Part shown: one piece after another, positions 1 to 8,289 of the stretch
Numbering within the stretch: position 1 is the first letter of the stretch
Layout: the number at the start of each line of letters is the position of its first letter
NCBI GenBank assembly: GCA_031265355.1
Contig: JAISCT010000045.1
Span: 1 to 64,000, forward strand
Direction: 5' to 3'
Origin: Oscillospiraceae bacterium
Lineage (GTDB): Bacteria; Bacillota; Clostridia; Oscillospirales; UBA929
Length of the DNA: 64,000 nucleotides
Translations under genes and position numbers: made by a program
Notes under the pieces: generated by a model
Seen by the model: only the letters and a program-made list of their open reading frames with translations
Told to the model about the DNA's origin: nothing
The model's database searches: none

Positions 1-107
1 GGAATAATGCTTCAGCATAAAAAGCCTTACAGTGCGATATTTCAACTGGCTTTAGCCTGAAAATACGACTTTCAGTCGTTTACCATCCCCTGCACTTCAG
101 TGCAGGT
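1..107 (+). mobile_element. Hairpin-rich end resembling an IS200/IS605-family right end (partial)
   Basis: The first ~107 bases hold a string of short hairpins with TTC/TTTA-type loops: GGCTTTAGCC near 48, CGACTTTCAGTCG at 66-78 and CTGCACTTCAGTGCAG at 90-105, ending in GTGTGGTTGAG. Such arrays are typical of right ends of IS200/IS605 elements, where they form the TnpA substrate and the TnpB guide RNA scaffold. No transposase is visible because the window begins here. The array stops exactly where a truncated AraC gene begins, consistent with insertion into that gene. The family assignment is by resemblance only. Confidence 0.4.
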
Positions 108-689
108 GTGGTTGAGTGGATGCACATCAACTGTCAAAACTGCGACTATTACTACGAGAGTCTCTTTCCAGACGGATTCTCTCTCCTCACCCCTGGCATG
201 GATTACGAGATGAAAGAGATGTTTGAAACACTCATCGCATCCTACGACGACACACACCCAGATGCGCTCTGCTTTATGAGCAATCATGTGAGCGGATTGC
301 TGACAAAAATGCTCACATACCGAGACATTCAGAAAAGGCAAGACTCTGAACATCGAGATATTATCGATGCGGTTGTGACCTATATCAAAGAGCACTTTCA
401 CCAGCCAATTGACGTGGAGGATATGGCACAGCGAGTCGGTTTGTCCAAGTATTACTTCATCAAACTGTTTCGGGAACGACTGCACACTACGCCCTATCAA
501 TACCTGCTGATCCATCGCATCAATGAATCCAAAAAGATGCTGATCTCGACGGAACGTAAGATTTTAGAGATTGCGTTTGCTGTGGGATTCTCCGAGAGCG
601 GACATTTCAGCAGGACATTTCGGCGTGTCACTGGGGTCGCGCCCTGCGAGTATCGGCGGCAGTGGCGCGACCAAAACGAGAGACTGTGA
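108..689 (+). CDS. AraC-family transcriptional regulator, N-terminally truncated
   Basis: The C-terminal ~100 residues are a clear AraC/XylS DNA-binding region with two helix-turn-helix motifs (around IDVEDMAQRVGLSKYYFIKL and ILEIAFAVGFSESGHFSRTF), ending in the usual P-x-E-YR stretch. The upstream part corresponds only to the tail of a sensory domain: the reading frame enters at a 'WMHINC' stretch resembling the middle of AraC cupin domains, so perhaps 80-100 residues are missing. The GTG at 108 lies inside hairpin DNA, has no convincing ribosome binding site, and the frame stays open to the window edge. It was probably the regulator of the sugar ABC operon downstream. Whether the remnant is expressed is unknown. 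Confidence 0.75.
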   Translation: MVEWMHINCQNCDYYYESLFPDGFSLLTPGMDYEMKEMFETLIASYDDTHPDALCFMSNHVSGLLTKMLTYRDIQKRQDSEHRDIIDAVVTYIKEHFHQPIDVEDMAQRVGLSKYYFIKLFRERLHTTPYQYLLIHRINESKKMLISTERKILEIAFAVGFSESGHFSRTFRRVTGVAPCEYRRQWRDQNERL

Positions 690-926
690 GGAGTGCCGTG
701 TGTCTCCCACCAAGGAAGATGGTGTGTATGCGCGCTTCAACAGTATTTGGCATATATGTTGCTGTAAAAGTAAGAAAGAGGAGAAACACCCCGTTTTTTG
801 GCGTCGATGAGGCGGCGCGCAGCCAAGCGTCGGCATCGGCGCTACATGGAGCAAACAGAGATGACGAGGGAGGTGTGTGTCCGGCGGTGTTTTATTTTCT
901 ACATCAAAAGTGTTTACTATTCTCCA
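690..926. other. Intergenic region without recognised gene
   Basis: Between the AraC remnant and the promoter of the ABC operon I see no convincing reading frame. ORFs here are short, overlap in several frames and lack ribosome binding sites. A G/C-rich patch at about 810-840 may be the terminator region of the AraC gene, but no clean stem with a T-run is present. Confidence 0.4.
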
Positions 927-954
927 TTTACTTTTGCGCGAAATACTTTACAAT
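927..954 (+). promoter_or_regulatory. Probable sigma-A promoter of the sugar ABC operon
   Basis: TTTACT at 927-932 and TACAAT at 949-954 are separated by 16 bases. A strong purine-rich ribosome binding site (GGAGGAGGTGA around 968-978) follows and precedes the ATG at 989. Confidence 0.5.
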
Positions 955-988
955 AAAATAGAGAAGAGGAGGAGGTGACTGCGGTAGT

Positions 989-2497
989 ATGGCAGCGATA
1001 GAGGCGAGAAAGATATGTAAAATATTTCCAGGCGTCAAAGCCCTTTCCGATGTGACACTGTCGGTAGAAAAGGGTGAGGTGCATGCGGTGGTTGGCGAAA
1101 ACGGCGCGGGTAAGTCGACGCTCATGAAGATTTTGGGCGGACTGTACAGCATGGATAGCGGCCAGATTTTGATCGGCGGCAAGGAGTGCGAGATCAAAAA
1201 TATCGCGGATTCACTGCGGCATGGCGTCAGCGTTATCTATCAGGAATTGAATCTCATGCCAGCACTGACAGTGGCGGAAAATATTTACATAAGTGGACTG
1301 CCGGGCCGGGCGGGCTGCGTCAATTACCGAGAACTGAATCGTCGTACACAGGCGCTGATCGACAGTCTTGGTTTGCAAATTCGGCCGGCAGATTACGTGA
1401 GTGCACTGAGTGTTTCCCAGCGTCAGATGGTGGAGATTCTCAAAGCGCTTTCGCACAATTCCGAGATCATCATCATGGACGAACCGACGGCGGCGCTGAA
1501 CAATCAGGAGGTGGAGACGCTCTACGGCATCATCCGGAGACTCCGCGCCGACGGCAAGACCATCATCTACATATCCCACCGTCTGCGCGAGGTCTTTGAC
1601 CTGTCCGATCGGGTGACGGTCCTGCGGGACGGCCAGTATATCGGCACCCGCGCCATCGGCGAACTCGACGAGCGCAAACTGGTCGAGATGATGGTGGGCC
1701 GCGATATCTCCCAGCTTTACCAATATGCCGTCCATCCGCTGGGCGATACGCTGCTGGCGGTCAAAGATCTGGGCAAGGAGGGGGTCTTCTCCGATGTGTC
1801 CTTTACTCTCCGGGCCGGTGAGGTGGTCGGCATGGCCGGGCTGATGGGTTGCGGCCGGGAGGATATCGTCAAAGCCATCTACGGCCTCGTGCGCCACGAC
1901 ACTGGTTCGGTGACCGTGAACGGCGAGACAGCCGACATCCGTCGCCCCACTGACGCCATCAGGAAGGGCATCGGGTTTGTGACTGACGATCGCAAGGACG
2001 CCGGTATCTTCGCGCTGATGACCGTCCGAGAGAACATCACCATCAATATCCTGCGCATAATCTCCAAGTTCCGGTTGATCTCCGCCAAAAAGGAACGCGA
2101 ATTGTTGGCATCGTACACGAAAAGCATGAACATGAGGTACGCAAACGAGATCCAGCGCATCATGAGCCTGTCGGGCGGCAACCAGCAGAAGTTCGTGCTG
2201 GCCCGCGCGCTGGCGTCCGGCTGCAAGGTGCTCGTCCTCTGCGAGCCGACCCGCGGCATCGACGTGGGCGCGAAGGCCGAGATCTATCAGCTGCTATCCG
2301 GGCTGTCCGAGCAGGGGTACGCCATTTTGGTGATCTCTTCCGAACTGCCGGAGATTATGTCCATCTGTTACCGTACACTGGTGATCTTCCAAGGCCGCGT
2401 CACCGGTAACATTCTGCGGGACGAGATGGATGAAAACCTTATCATGCGGTGCGCCACAGGCGGCGAGACTTATTTCAGCGAGGGGGCGGTGTTATGA
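989..2497 (+). CDS. Sugar ABC transporter ATP-binding protein (RbsA/MglA type)
   Basis: This 502-residue protein has two fused ABC ATPase domains, the usual form for monosaccharide importers of the ribose/galactose class. The N-terminal half carries an intact Walker A (GENGAGKST, residues ~37-45), the LSVSQRQ signature and the Walker B region IIMDEPTAAL. The C-terminal half has a degenerate Walker A (GLMGCGRED) and signature LSGGNQQK, as expected for RbsA/MglA. It would energise uptake through the two permeases encoded next. The stop overlaps the next start by ATGA, implying translational coupling. The substrate cannot be read from sequence; the two-permease layout resembles galactofuranose (Ytf) or AI-2 (Lsr) systems. 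Confidence 0.93.
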   Translation: MAAIEARKICKIFPGVKALSDVTLSVEKGEVHAVVGENGAGKSTLMKILGGLYSMDSGQILIGGKECEIKNIADSLRHGVSVIYQELNLMPALTVAENIYISGLPGRAGCVNYRELNRRTQALIDSLGLQIRPADYVSALSVSQRQMVEILKALSHNSEIIIMDEPTAALNNQEVETLYGIIRRLRADGKTIIYISHRLREVFDLSDRVTVLRDGQYIGTRAIGELDERKLVEMMVGRDISQLYQYAVHPLGDTLLAVKDLGKEGVFSDVSFTLRAGEVVGMAGLMGCGREDIVKAIYGLVRHDTGSVTVNGETADIRRPTDAIRKGIGFVTDDRKDAGIFALMTVRENITINILRIISKFRLISAKKERELLASYTKSMNMRYANEIQRIMSLSGGNQQKFVLARALASGCKVLVLCEPTRGIDVGAKAEIYQLLSGLSEQGYAILVISSELPEIMSICYRTLVIFQGRVTGNILRDEMDENLIMRCATGGETYFSEGAVL

Positions 2498-3474
2498 TGA
2501 GCAGACGGGCGAACATGTTTTGGCATTGCTGGGAAAAATTCGGAATCTTGGCCATTTTGGTCGTGGCGCTCATCGTCTTCGCCATCCTCACACCCAGCAT
2601 CCTGGCCGCCGGTAACCTGCTGAACGTACTGGCCCGTTCGGCCATCGTGGGCATCCCCGCGCTGGGCATGACGTTCGCCATCTGTTCGGGTGGCTTCGAC
2701 CTGTCGGTCGGCAGTATTGTGGGTCTGTCCACCTGTGTCTGGGCCTCTGCCTTGCCCGTGATGGGGCTGTTTCCCGCCACGCTGCTGACGCTTGCCGTGG
2801 GCGCCGTCTGCGGTCTGCTCAACGGGCTTGTTATCACCAAGCTGAAAATTGTGACCTTCGTGGCCACCTTGTCTATGAGCATGATCTTCCGGGGCGTCGC
2901 GCTGGTCTACACCGACGGTTCCAAGCAGATGCTCAACCGCTCGGAGCACCCCGAGGCCAAGTTCTTCTCCCAGAGCGTGAATGTGTTCGGCCAGCAAATT
3001 CAGCTGACGCAGATGCTTTTGCTGGCGGCGGTGTTCACTGTCGGATACTTCCTCTACCGGTACACCCGCTTCGGCGTCCACACCCGCAGCGTCGGCTCCA
3101 ACGAGGCATCCGCCCGCACCTCGGGCATCCGGGTGGACCGCACACTGATTCTTGTCTTCGTCCTCACCGGCGCGACCGCCGCGCTGTCCTCATTGATCAC
3201 GGCCTCCCAGCTCATGCAGGGCGCGGCTACATTGGGTGTCGGCTTTGAATTGGAAGTCATCACCGCCGCGATTTTGGGCGGCACCTCATTGGCGGGGGGG
3301 CGAGGAAATGTCTGGGGCTCCCTGATGGCCGCCGTTATGCTTACCCTCACGCGCAACGGATTGAATTTGTTGGGACTGCCTGACGAGTACCAGCGGCTGG
3401 CCATCGGCATCATTTTGCTGTTGGCCCTGGCCATCAGCGGCATACAGGAGCTCATGAAGGAGGCGCGCACATGA
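2494..3474 (+). CDS. Sugar ABC transporter permease 1 (RbsC type)
   Basis: This is a hydrophobic 326-residue protein of the BPD_transp_2 family with about eight to ten membrane segments and the conserved cytoplasmic loop 'AAILGGTSLAGGRGNVWG' that contacts the ATPase. The ATG at 2494 overlaps the TGA of the ATPase gene (ATGA) and is preferred over in-frame starts further upstream, which would add a charged, non-membrane extension. It likely pairs with the second permease to form a heterodimeric channel. Confidence 0.92.
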   Translation: MMSRRANMFWHCWEKFGILAILVVALIVFAILTPSILAAGNLLNVLARSAIVGIPALGMTFAICSGGFDLSVGSIVGLSTCVWASALPVMGLFPATLLTLAVGAVCGLLNGLVITKLKIVTFVATLSMSMIFRGVALVYTDGSKQMLNRSEHPEAKFFSQSVNVFGQQIQLTQMLLLAAVFTVGYFLYRYTRFGVHTRSVGSNEASARTSGIRVDRTLILVFVLTGATAALSSLITASQLMQGAATLGVGFELEVITAAILGGTSLAGGRGNVWGSLMAAVMLTLTRNGLNLLGLPDEYQRLAIGIILLLALAISGIQELMKEART

Positions 3475-4571
3475 AAAGCCTTGTCAAGAAAATTGATTTC
3501 CGTGAGTTGGGCATCTTTTACGCCCTGATTGTCTTGTGGCTCATTTTGTTTGCTGTGGGCGCGCCGGGGTTCCGGCAATTCTCTACTTACCAGTCCATCC
3601 TGCAAAAAGCATCTTTTATGGGCATCTGCGGCGTCGGCATGACGCTGTGCATCGCATCCAAGCACTTCGACCAGAGTATCGGGTCCATGTCGGCCTTCCT
3701 CGGCTGCACCTTTGTCATGCTGCTGCGGGTCTTCTCCGATCGCCCCCCGCAGGAACAAGTCGGCGTCACGGTTCGTCCGGACGGTGTGGAGTATCTGGGC
3801 ATCACCTGGGTGGGCATTCTGGCCACTTTTCTCATCATACTGGTGCTGGGCGTGGTGTGCGGCCTGTTCAACGGCGTGCTGGTCGCCAAATTGCGTATCC
3901 CAGCTTTTATCGCCACGCTGGGTACCCTCTATGTGCTGCGGGGTTCGGCCTACTTGGTCACCGACAGCCAGCCGTATGTCATCAACCAGCAGATCACCAC
4001 GGAGCAGTACGCCCTGTTCGATTATCTGGGTACGGGGACCATCTTGTGGCTGCCCTTCTCCTTCTGGGTGATGCTTCTGTGCGCCGCCGTGGGCGGGGTA
4101 GTCCTGCGTAAGATGAAATTGGGGCGCGATACGCTGGCCATCGGCAACTCGGTGGAGGCCAGCCGTATCTCCGGAATCAACATCGATAGGACCAAGATTT
4201 TGGTGTTTACGCTGCTGGGCGGTTTTGTCGGCATCGCCGCCATCCTTAACACCTGCTATCTGGCCTCGGAGAACGCCGGTATGCTCCAGGGCTTTGAGTT
4301 TGACGTCATCACCACCGTCGTGCTGGGCGGCACCGCACTGGCCGGCGGCAAGGGCAACATCTTCAATTCCATGTCGGCGGCGCTGTTCTTCGCGACGCTG
4401 ACTGTCGGGATGCCGCTCATCGGCATCGGTTCTTACCCACAACGCATCATTCAGGGCGCCATCCTGCTGTTCGCATTTTCTATCAACGAGATTCGCGCCC
4501 AAATGGAGAGCCGCCGCGTCAAGGTTGGTGCCCGCCGCGCGGCCGCGCTCAAAGCAGCTTCCCAATCGTGA
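3471..4571 (+). CDS. Sugar ABC transporter permease 2 (RbsC type)
   Basis: This is a second BPD_transp_2 permease of 366 residues, with the same loop signature (VVLGGTALAGGKGNIFNS) near the C-terminus and multiple membrane helices. It carries an extra periplasmic loop (around residues 85-110) compared with permease 1. The start overlaps the previous stop by ATGA. Two different permeases in one operon imply a heterodimeric translocation pore, as in YtfT-YjfF and LsrC-LsrD. The basic C-terminal tail is probably cytoplasmic. Confidence 0.92.
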   Translation: MKSLVKKIDFRELGIFYALIVLWLILFAVGAPGFRQFSTYQSILQKASFMGICGVGMTLCIASKHFDQSIGSMSAFLGCTFVMLLRVFSDRPPQEQVGVTVRPDGVEYLGITWVGILATFLIILVLGVVCGLFNGVLVAKLRIPAFIATLGTLYVLRGSAYLVTDSQPYVINQQITTEQYALFDYLGTGTILWLPFSFWVMLLCAAVGGVVLRKMKLGRDTLAIGNSVEASRISGINIDRTKILVFTLLGGFVGIAAILNTCYLASENAGMLQGFEFDVITTVVLGGTALAGGKGNIFNSMSAALFFATLTVGMPLIGIGSYPQRIIQGAILLFAFSINEIRAQMESRRVKVGARRAAALKAASQS

Positions 4572-4616
4572 GCAATTCCATTAATCTATCAAAATTTTGT
4601 TAAGGAGAGGTAAAAC

Positions 4617-6446
4617 ATGAAAAAACGCATCTTCGCGCTCTTCCTGTGCGCGGCACTGGTCCTCACGCTGGCCGCCTGCGCCACCAACGGTCCCGCCGTC
4701 TCGCCCGACGCCAGTACCGACCAACCAAGTGGCGGCGACAAAGGTACCGTCGGTTTCTCGGTCTACGACATGCAATATGAGTTCTTCCAGCTCATGGAGG
4801 AGGGTACCCGCACCGAGATCGAGCGGCTGGGCTACCAGTACCAGCTGCACGACCAGAAAAGCGACGAGACCGAAATGGTTACAGGCGCCATCAACCTGAT
4901 AAACTCGGGCATTCAGGCGCTGATCATCTCCCCCTGCAAGCCGGAGGCGCTCTCCAGCATCGTCGCGGCCGCCAAGGAGAAAAACATCCCGGTCGTCGTG
5001 GACGACATCGGCGGCGGTGGCGCCGACTACAACGCCATCGTCATCTCCGACTGTTACCAGGGCGGTCAGCAGGCCGCTGACTACGCCGCCGAATTGCTGA
5101 CCGGCAAAGAGGGCTCCAAGAATGTCGCCATCATCAAGTGTGAACCGGAGGCCGTCTACGCCATTCGCCGCGGCGAGGGTTTTAAAGCCAATATCACCGC
5201 CGCCGGGTACAGTGTGGTGGCCGAAGTCTCCGGCCACTCGAAAAGCGAAGAAGGTTACTCCATCATGCAGGACTTGCTGGCCTCCAATCCGGACATTGTG
5301 GCTGTCTTTGCCGAGAATGATCCGATGGCCGTCGGGGCGGCCAACGCTCTGGCCGACGCGGGCCGCAGCGATATCGTCGTCATCGGTTTCAACAACGACC
5401 CCGAAGCCGTGGACGCGATGAAGAACGGCATCATGGCCGCAACTGTGGCCCAGTATCCCGGTGAGATGGGTAAATTGACCGTGCAATTGGCCGACAAATT
5501 CATCAAAGGCGAGACCGTGACCTATGATAACCCGGACACCCGTGAAATCTTCGCGGAGGTACGGTTGATCAAAGCTGCCGACGTCACCGGCGAGAAGGGT
5601 ACCATCGGCTTCTCGGTCTACGACATGCAGTATGAATTTTTCCAAATAATGGAAAGAGGAACCCGCGCCGAGATCGAGCGATTGGGATATAAGTACCAGC
5701 TGCATGACCAGAAGAGTGATGAAACTGAGATGGTCACGGGGGCCATTAACCTGATAAACTCGGGCATCCAGGCGCTGATCATCTCCCCCTGCAAGCCGGA
5801 GGCGCTCTCCAGCATCGTGGCGGCCGCCAAGGAAAAGAACATCCCGGTCGTCGTGGACGACATCGGCGGCGGTGGCGCCGACTACGACGCCATCGTCATA
5901 TCCAACTGCTATCAGGGCGGTCAGCAGGCCGCCGACTACGCCGCCGAATTGCTGACCGGCAAAGAGGGCTCCAAAAAGGTTGCCATCATCAAGTGTGAAC
6001 CGGAGGCTGTCTACGCCATCCGCCGCGGCGAGGGCTTCAAGGCCAACATCACCGCCGCCGGGTACAATGTGGTAGCCGAAGTTTCAGGCCACTCCAAGAG
6101 CGAAGAAGGCTATTCCATCATGCAGGACCTGTTGGCCTCCAACTCGGACCTTGTGGCTGTCTTTGCCGAGAATGACCCGATGGCCGTCGGAGCGGCCAAC
6201 GCCCTGGCCGACGCGGGCCGCGACGATATCGTCGTCATCGGCTTTAACAATGACCCAGAGGCCGTGGACGCGATGAAAAACGGCATCATGGCCGCGACTG
6301 TGGCCCAGTACCCCGACGAGATGGGCAAGCTGACTGTCCAGCTGGCCGACAAGTTCATAAGTGGTCAGACCGTGACCTACGACGATCCGGCCACCCGCGA
6401 GATCTTCGCGGCGGTGAAACTGATCAAAGCGGCCGACGCGCGGTAA
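4617..6446 (+). CDS. Lipoprotein with two tandem sugar-binding domains (Peripla_BP_4 type)
   Basis: The product is 609 residues, about twice the usual length for this family. It starts with a lipoprotein signal (lipobox ending at Cys21) and a short linker. Residues ~42-326 and ~327-609 are two consecutive complete ribose-type binding domains, each opening with 'GFSVYDMQYEFFQ'. By eye they differ at only about 20 of ~280 positions, so this is a recent in-frame duplication. The DNA is also very similar between halves but carries many silent differences. A good ribosome binding site (AAGGAGAGG) precedes ATG 4617. The protein would capture sugar at the outer face of the membrane for the two-permease transporter encoded upstream. 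Confidence 0.92.
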   Translation: MKKRIFALFLCAALVLTLAACATNGPAVSPDASTDQPSGGDKGTVGFSVYDMQYEFFQLMEEGTRTEIERLGYQYQLHDQKSDETEMVTGAINLINSGIQALIISPCKPEALSSIVAAAKEKNIPVVVDDIGGGGADYNAIVISDCYQGGQQAADYAAELLTGKEGSKNVAIIKCEPEAVYAIRRGEGFKANITAAGYSVVAEVSGHSKSEEGYSIMQDLLASNPDIVAVFAENDPMAVGAANALADAGRSDIVVIGFNNDPEAVDAMKNGIMAATVAQYPGEMGKLTVQLADKFIKGETVTYDNPDTREIFAEVRLIKAADVTGEKGTIGFSVYDMQYEFFQIMERGTRAEIERLGYKYQLHDQKSDETEMVTGAINLINSGIQALIISPCKPEALSSIVAAAKEKNIPVVVDDIGGGGADYDAIVISNCYQGGQQAADYAAELLTGKEGSKKVAIIKCEPEAVYAIRRGEGFKANITAAGYNVVAEVSGHSKSEEGYSIMQDLLASNSDLVAVFAENDPMAVGAANALADAGRDDIVVIGFNNDPEAVDAMKNGIMAATVAQYPDEMGKLTVQLADKFISGQTVTYDDPATREIFAAVKLIKAADAR

Positions 6447-6452
6447 ATTGCG

Positions 6453-6488
6453 TACCGTCGGCGCGTCCGCGCGGACGCGCCGACGGTA
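6453..6488 (+). terminator. Perfect 18-bp-arm palindrome after the ABC operon
   Basis: A perfect inverted repeat (arms TACCGTCGGCGCGTCCGC) begins six bases after the stop codon. No T-run follows directly, so it may protect the mRNA 3' end while the next hairpin terminates transcription. Confidence 0.6.
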
Positions 6489-6508
6489 TGTTCCCAGAGA
6501 TCAATGGA

Positions 6509-6552
6509 GAACATGACCTCGGGTCTTTTGACGCCCGGGGCATGTTCTTTTT
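6509..6552 (+). terminator. Rho-independent terminator of the ABC operon
   Basis: GAACATG...CTCGGG pairs imperfectly with CCCGGGG-CATGTTC and is followed by TTTTTC. It lies between the ABC operon and the purH promoter. Confidence 0.75.
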
Positions 6553-6588
6553 CTTGCTTCTTCTCTCTCTCGTTCCCCGTGTGGTGGG

Positions 6589-6617
6589 TTGTCAAGCGGG
6601 CGCGTTTGTGATATGAT
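6589..6617 (+). promoter_or_regulatory. Sigma-A promoter of purH-purD
   Basis: TTGTCA at 6589-6594 and TATGAT at 6612-6617 have a 17-base spacer. The transcript would start about 45 bases before purH, so there is no room for a purine riboswitch. Confidence 0.75.
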
Positions 6618-6668
6618 ATGACACAGAAAGAAATTAGCGAAAACTGACGAATTTGGGGGAAAATTGTT

Positions 6669-8207
6669 ATGAAGCGGCGTGCGTTGTTCAGTGTGTCTGA
6701 CAAAACAGGCGTGGTGGAACTGGCCCGGCGGATTTCGGCGCTGGGGTATGAGATCGTGTCCACCGGAGGTACCGCAACCGCGCTCCGGGCGGGTGGCATC
6801 CCAGTGGTGGGCATCAGCGAGATTACGGGGTTTCCCGAGTGTCTCGACGGCCGGCTGAAGACGCTGCATCCCTTTGTGCACGGCGGTATTCTGGCCATGC
6901 GGGACAATCCTGACCATATGGCCCAGCTTGAACTGCTCGGCATCGATCCGATCGACATCGTCGTAATCAATCTCTACCCGTTTAAACAGACGATCCTCAA
7001 AGAGGATGTGCAGCTCGCCGAGGCCATCGAAAACATCGACATCGGCGGCCCCACGATGATCCGCTCAGCTGCCAAAAATTGGCAGGATGTGGTGGTCGTC
7101 ATCGATCCGATCGATTACGACATGGTGGCGGATGCGCTGGAGGAGGGCGGCGTAAGCAGGGAAACGCGGTTTGCGCTGGCCTCCAAAGTGTTTGAACACA
7201 CGGCGCACTACGACGCGCTCATTGCCGAGTATCTGCGGCACGAGACGGGCCAGCTGTACCCGGAGACGCTGACGCTGACGTTTGAGAAGGAGCAGGCGTT
7301 GCGCTACGGAGAAAATCCCAACCAGTCGGCGGCCTTTTATCGGGATGTGGGCCGCTGGGAGGGAACGCTGCCGGCCCTTGAGCAGATCCACGGCAAGGAA
7401 CTCTCCTACAACAACATAGGCGATCTCAACGGGGCGATCGAGCTCATCCGAGAGTTTGAAGAGCCCTGTGTGGTGGCCGTCAAGCATACGAACCCCTGTG
7501 GCGTGGGGCTGGGTCGCACGTTGTTGGAAGCATGGGAAAACGCCTACGCGGCCGATCCCGTGTCCATTTTCGGCGGTATTGTCGCGCTGAACCGCACCTG
7601 TGACGCCGAGACGGCCGCGCAGATCCACAAGATCTTCCTTGAGATCGTGGTGGCGCCGGCGTTCACCGACGAGGCGGTGGAGATCTTGAGCGTGAAAAAA
7701 AATCTCCGGCTGCTCACATTGGAGCTGATGGGCGACCCTCATATTCCGTTAGACTACGATCTGCGGCGCGTCTCCGGCGGGCTGTTGGTACAGAGCCGGG
7801 ACGATATTTTGTATGACGAGTCCGTGCCGCGTGTCGTGACCCGCCGCGCGCCCACGAAGGAGGAGATGGCCTCGCTTCATTTTGCCTGGAAGGTGGTCAA
7901 ATACGTCAAATCCAACGCCATTGTGCTGGTAAACGGCCGCCGTACGGTGGGCATCGGCCCGGGGCAGACGAACCGCGTCACGGCGCTGAGGCTGGCCATC
8001 CAATATGCCGGCGAGGCGGCCCGGGGATCTGTGATGGCCTCCGACGCGTTCTTTCCGTTTGAGGATTGCGTACGGGAGGCCGAGAAGGCCGGCGTCAGCG
8101 CGATCATCCAGCCGGGCGGTTCGGTGGGCGATCAGAAATCCATCGACGCGGCCGACGAGGCGGGCATCGCGATGCTCTTCACCGGAGTCCGGCATTTTAA
8201 ACATTGA
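6669..8207 (+). CDS. purH: Bifunctional AICAR transformylase / IMP cyclohydrolase PurH
   Basis: At 512 residues this has the normal PurH length and catalyses the last two steps of IMP synthesis in the cytoplasm. The N-terminal ~150 residues form the MGS-like cyclohydrolase domain (ALFSVSDKTGVVELAR, 'STGGTATALR'). The rest is the AICAR transformylase domain with the conserved KHTNPCG segment and the C-terminal 'QPGGSVGDQKSIDAADE' stretch. GGGGGAAAATTGTT precedes the ATG. It is followed by purD after a gap containing a long hairpin; the other pur genes are not in this window. Confidence 0.97.
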   Translation: MKRRALFSVSDKTGVVELARRISALGYEIVSTGGTATALRAGGIPVVGISEITGFPECLDGRLKTLHPFVHGGILAMRDNPDHMAQLELLGIDPIDIVVINLYPFKQTILKEDVQLAEAIENIDIGGPTMIRSAAKNWQDVVVVIDPIDYDMVADALEEGGVSRETRFALASKVFEHTAHYDALIAEYLRHETGQLYPETLTLTFEKEQALRYGENPNQSAAFYRDVGRWEGTLPALEQIHGKELSYNNIGDLNGAIELIREFEEPCVVAVKHTNPCGVGLGRTLLEAWENAYAADPVSIFGGIVALNRTCDAETAAQIHKIFLEIVVAPAFTDEAVEILSVKKNLRLLTLELMGDPHIPLDYDLRRVSGGLLVQSRDDILYDESVPRVVTRRAPTKEEMASLHFAWKVVKYVKSNAIVLVNGRRTVGIGPGQTNRVTALRLAIQYAGEAARGSVMASDAFFPFEDCVREAEKAGVSAIIQPGGSVGDQKSIDAADEAGIAMLFTGVRHFKH

Positions 8208-8214
8208 TGAACGT

Positions 8215-8258
8215 CGATGGTTCAGGTGTCAGAAGTACGTCTGACACCTGAACCATCG
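8215..8258 (+). repeat. Perfect 18-bp stem-loop between purH and purD
   Basis: CGATGGTTCAGGTGTCAG and its exact complement flank an 8-base loop. There is no T-run, and the purD ribosome binding site follows about 15 bases later. It could be an mRNA processing or stability element, or a relic of a small mobile repeat. I saw no second copy in the window. Confidence 0.7.
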
Positions 8259-8289
8259 TGCCGTTAAAGGCAGGGAGGAGAGGGTGCCC

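Noticed and set aside
3054-4565. 503-codon open frame on the - strand
   Set aside because: It is antisense to the second sugar permease; composition and lack of a start signal mark it as a shadow.
6600-6668. Purine riboswitch before purH
   Set aside because: The promoter leaves only about 45 bases of leader, too short for a purine or PreQ-type aptamer plus expression platform.
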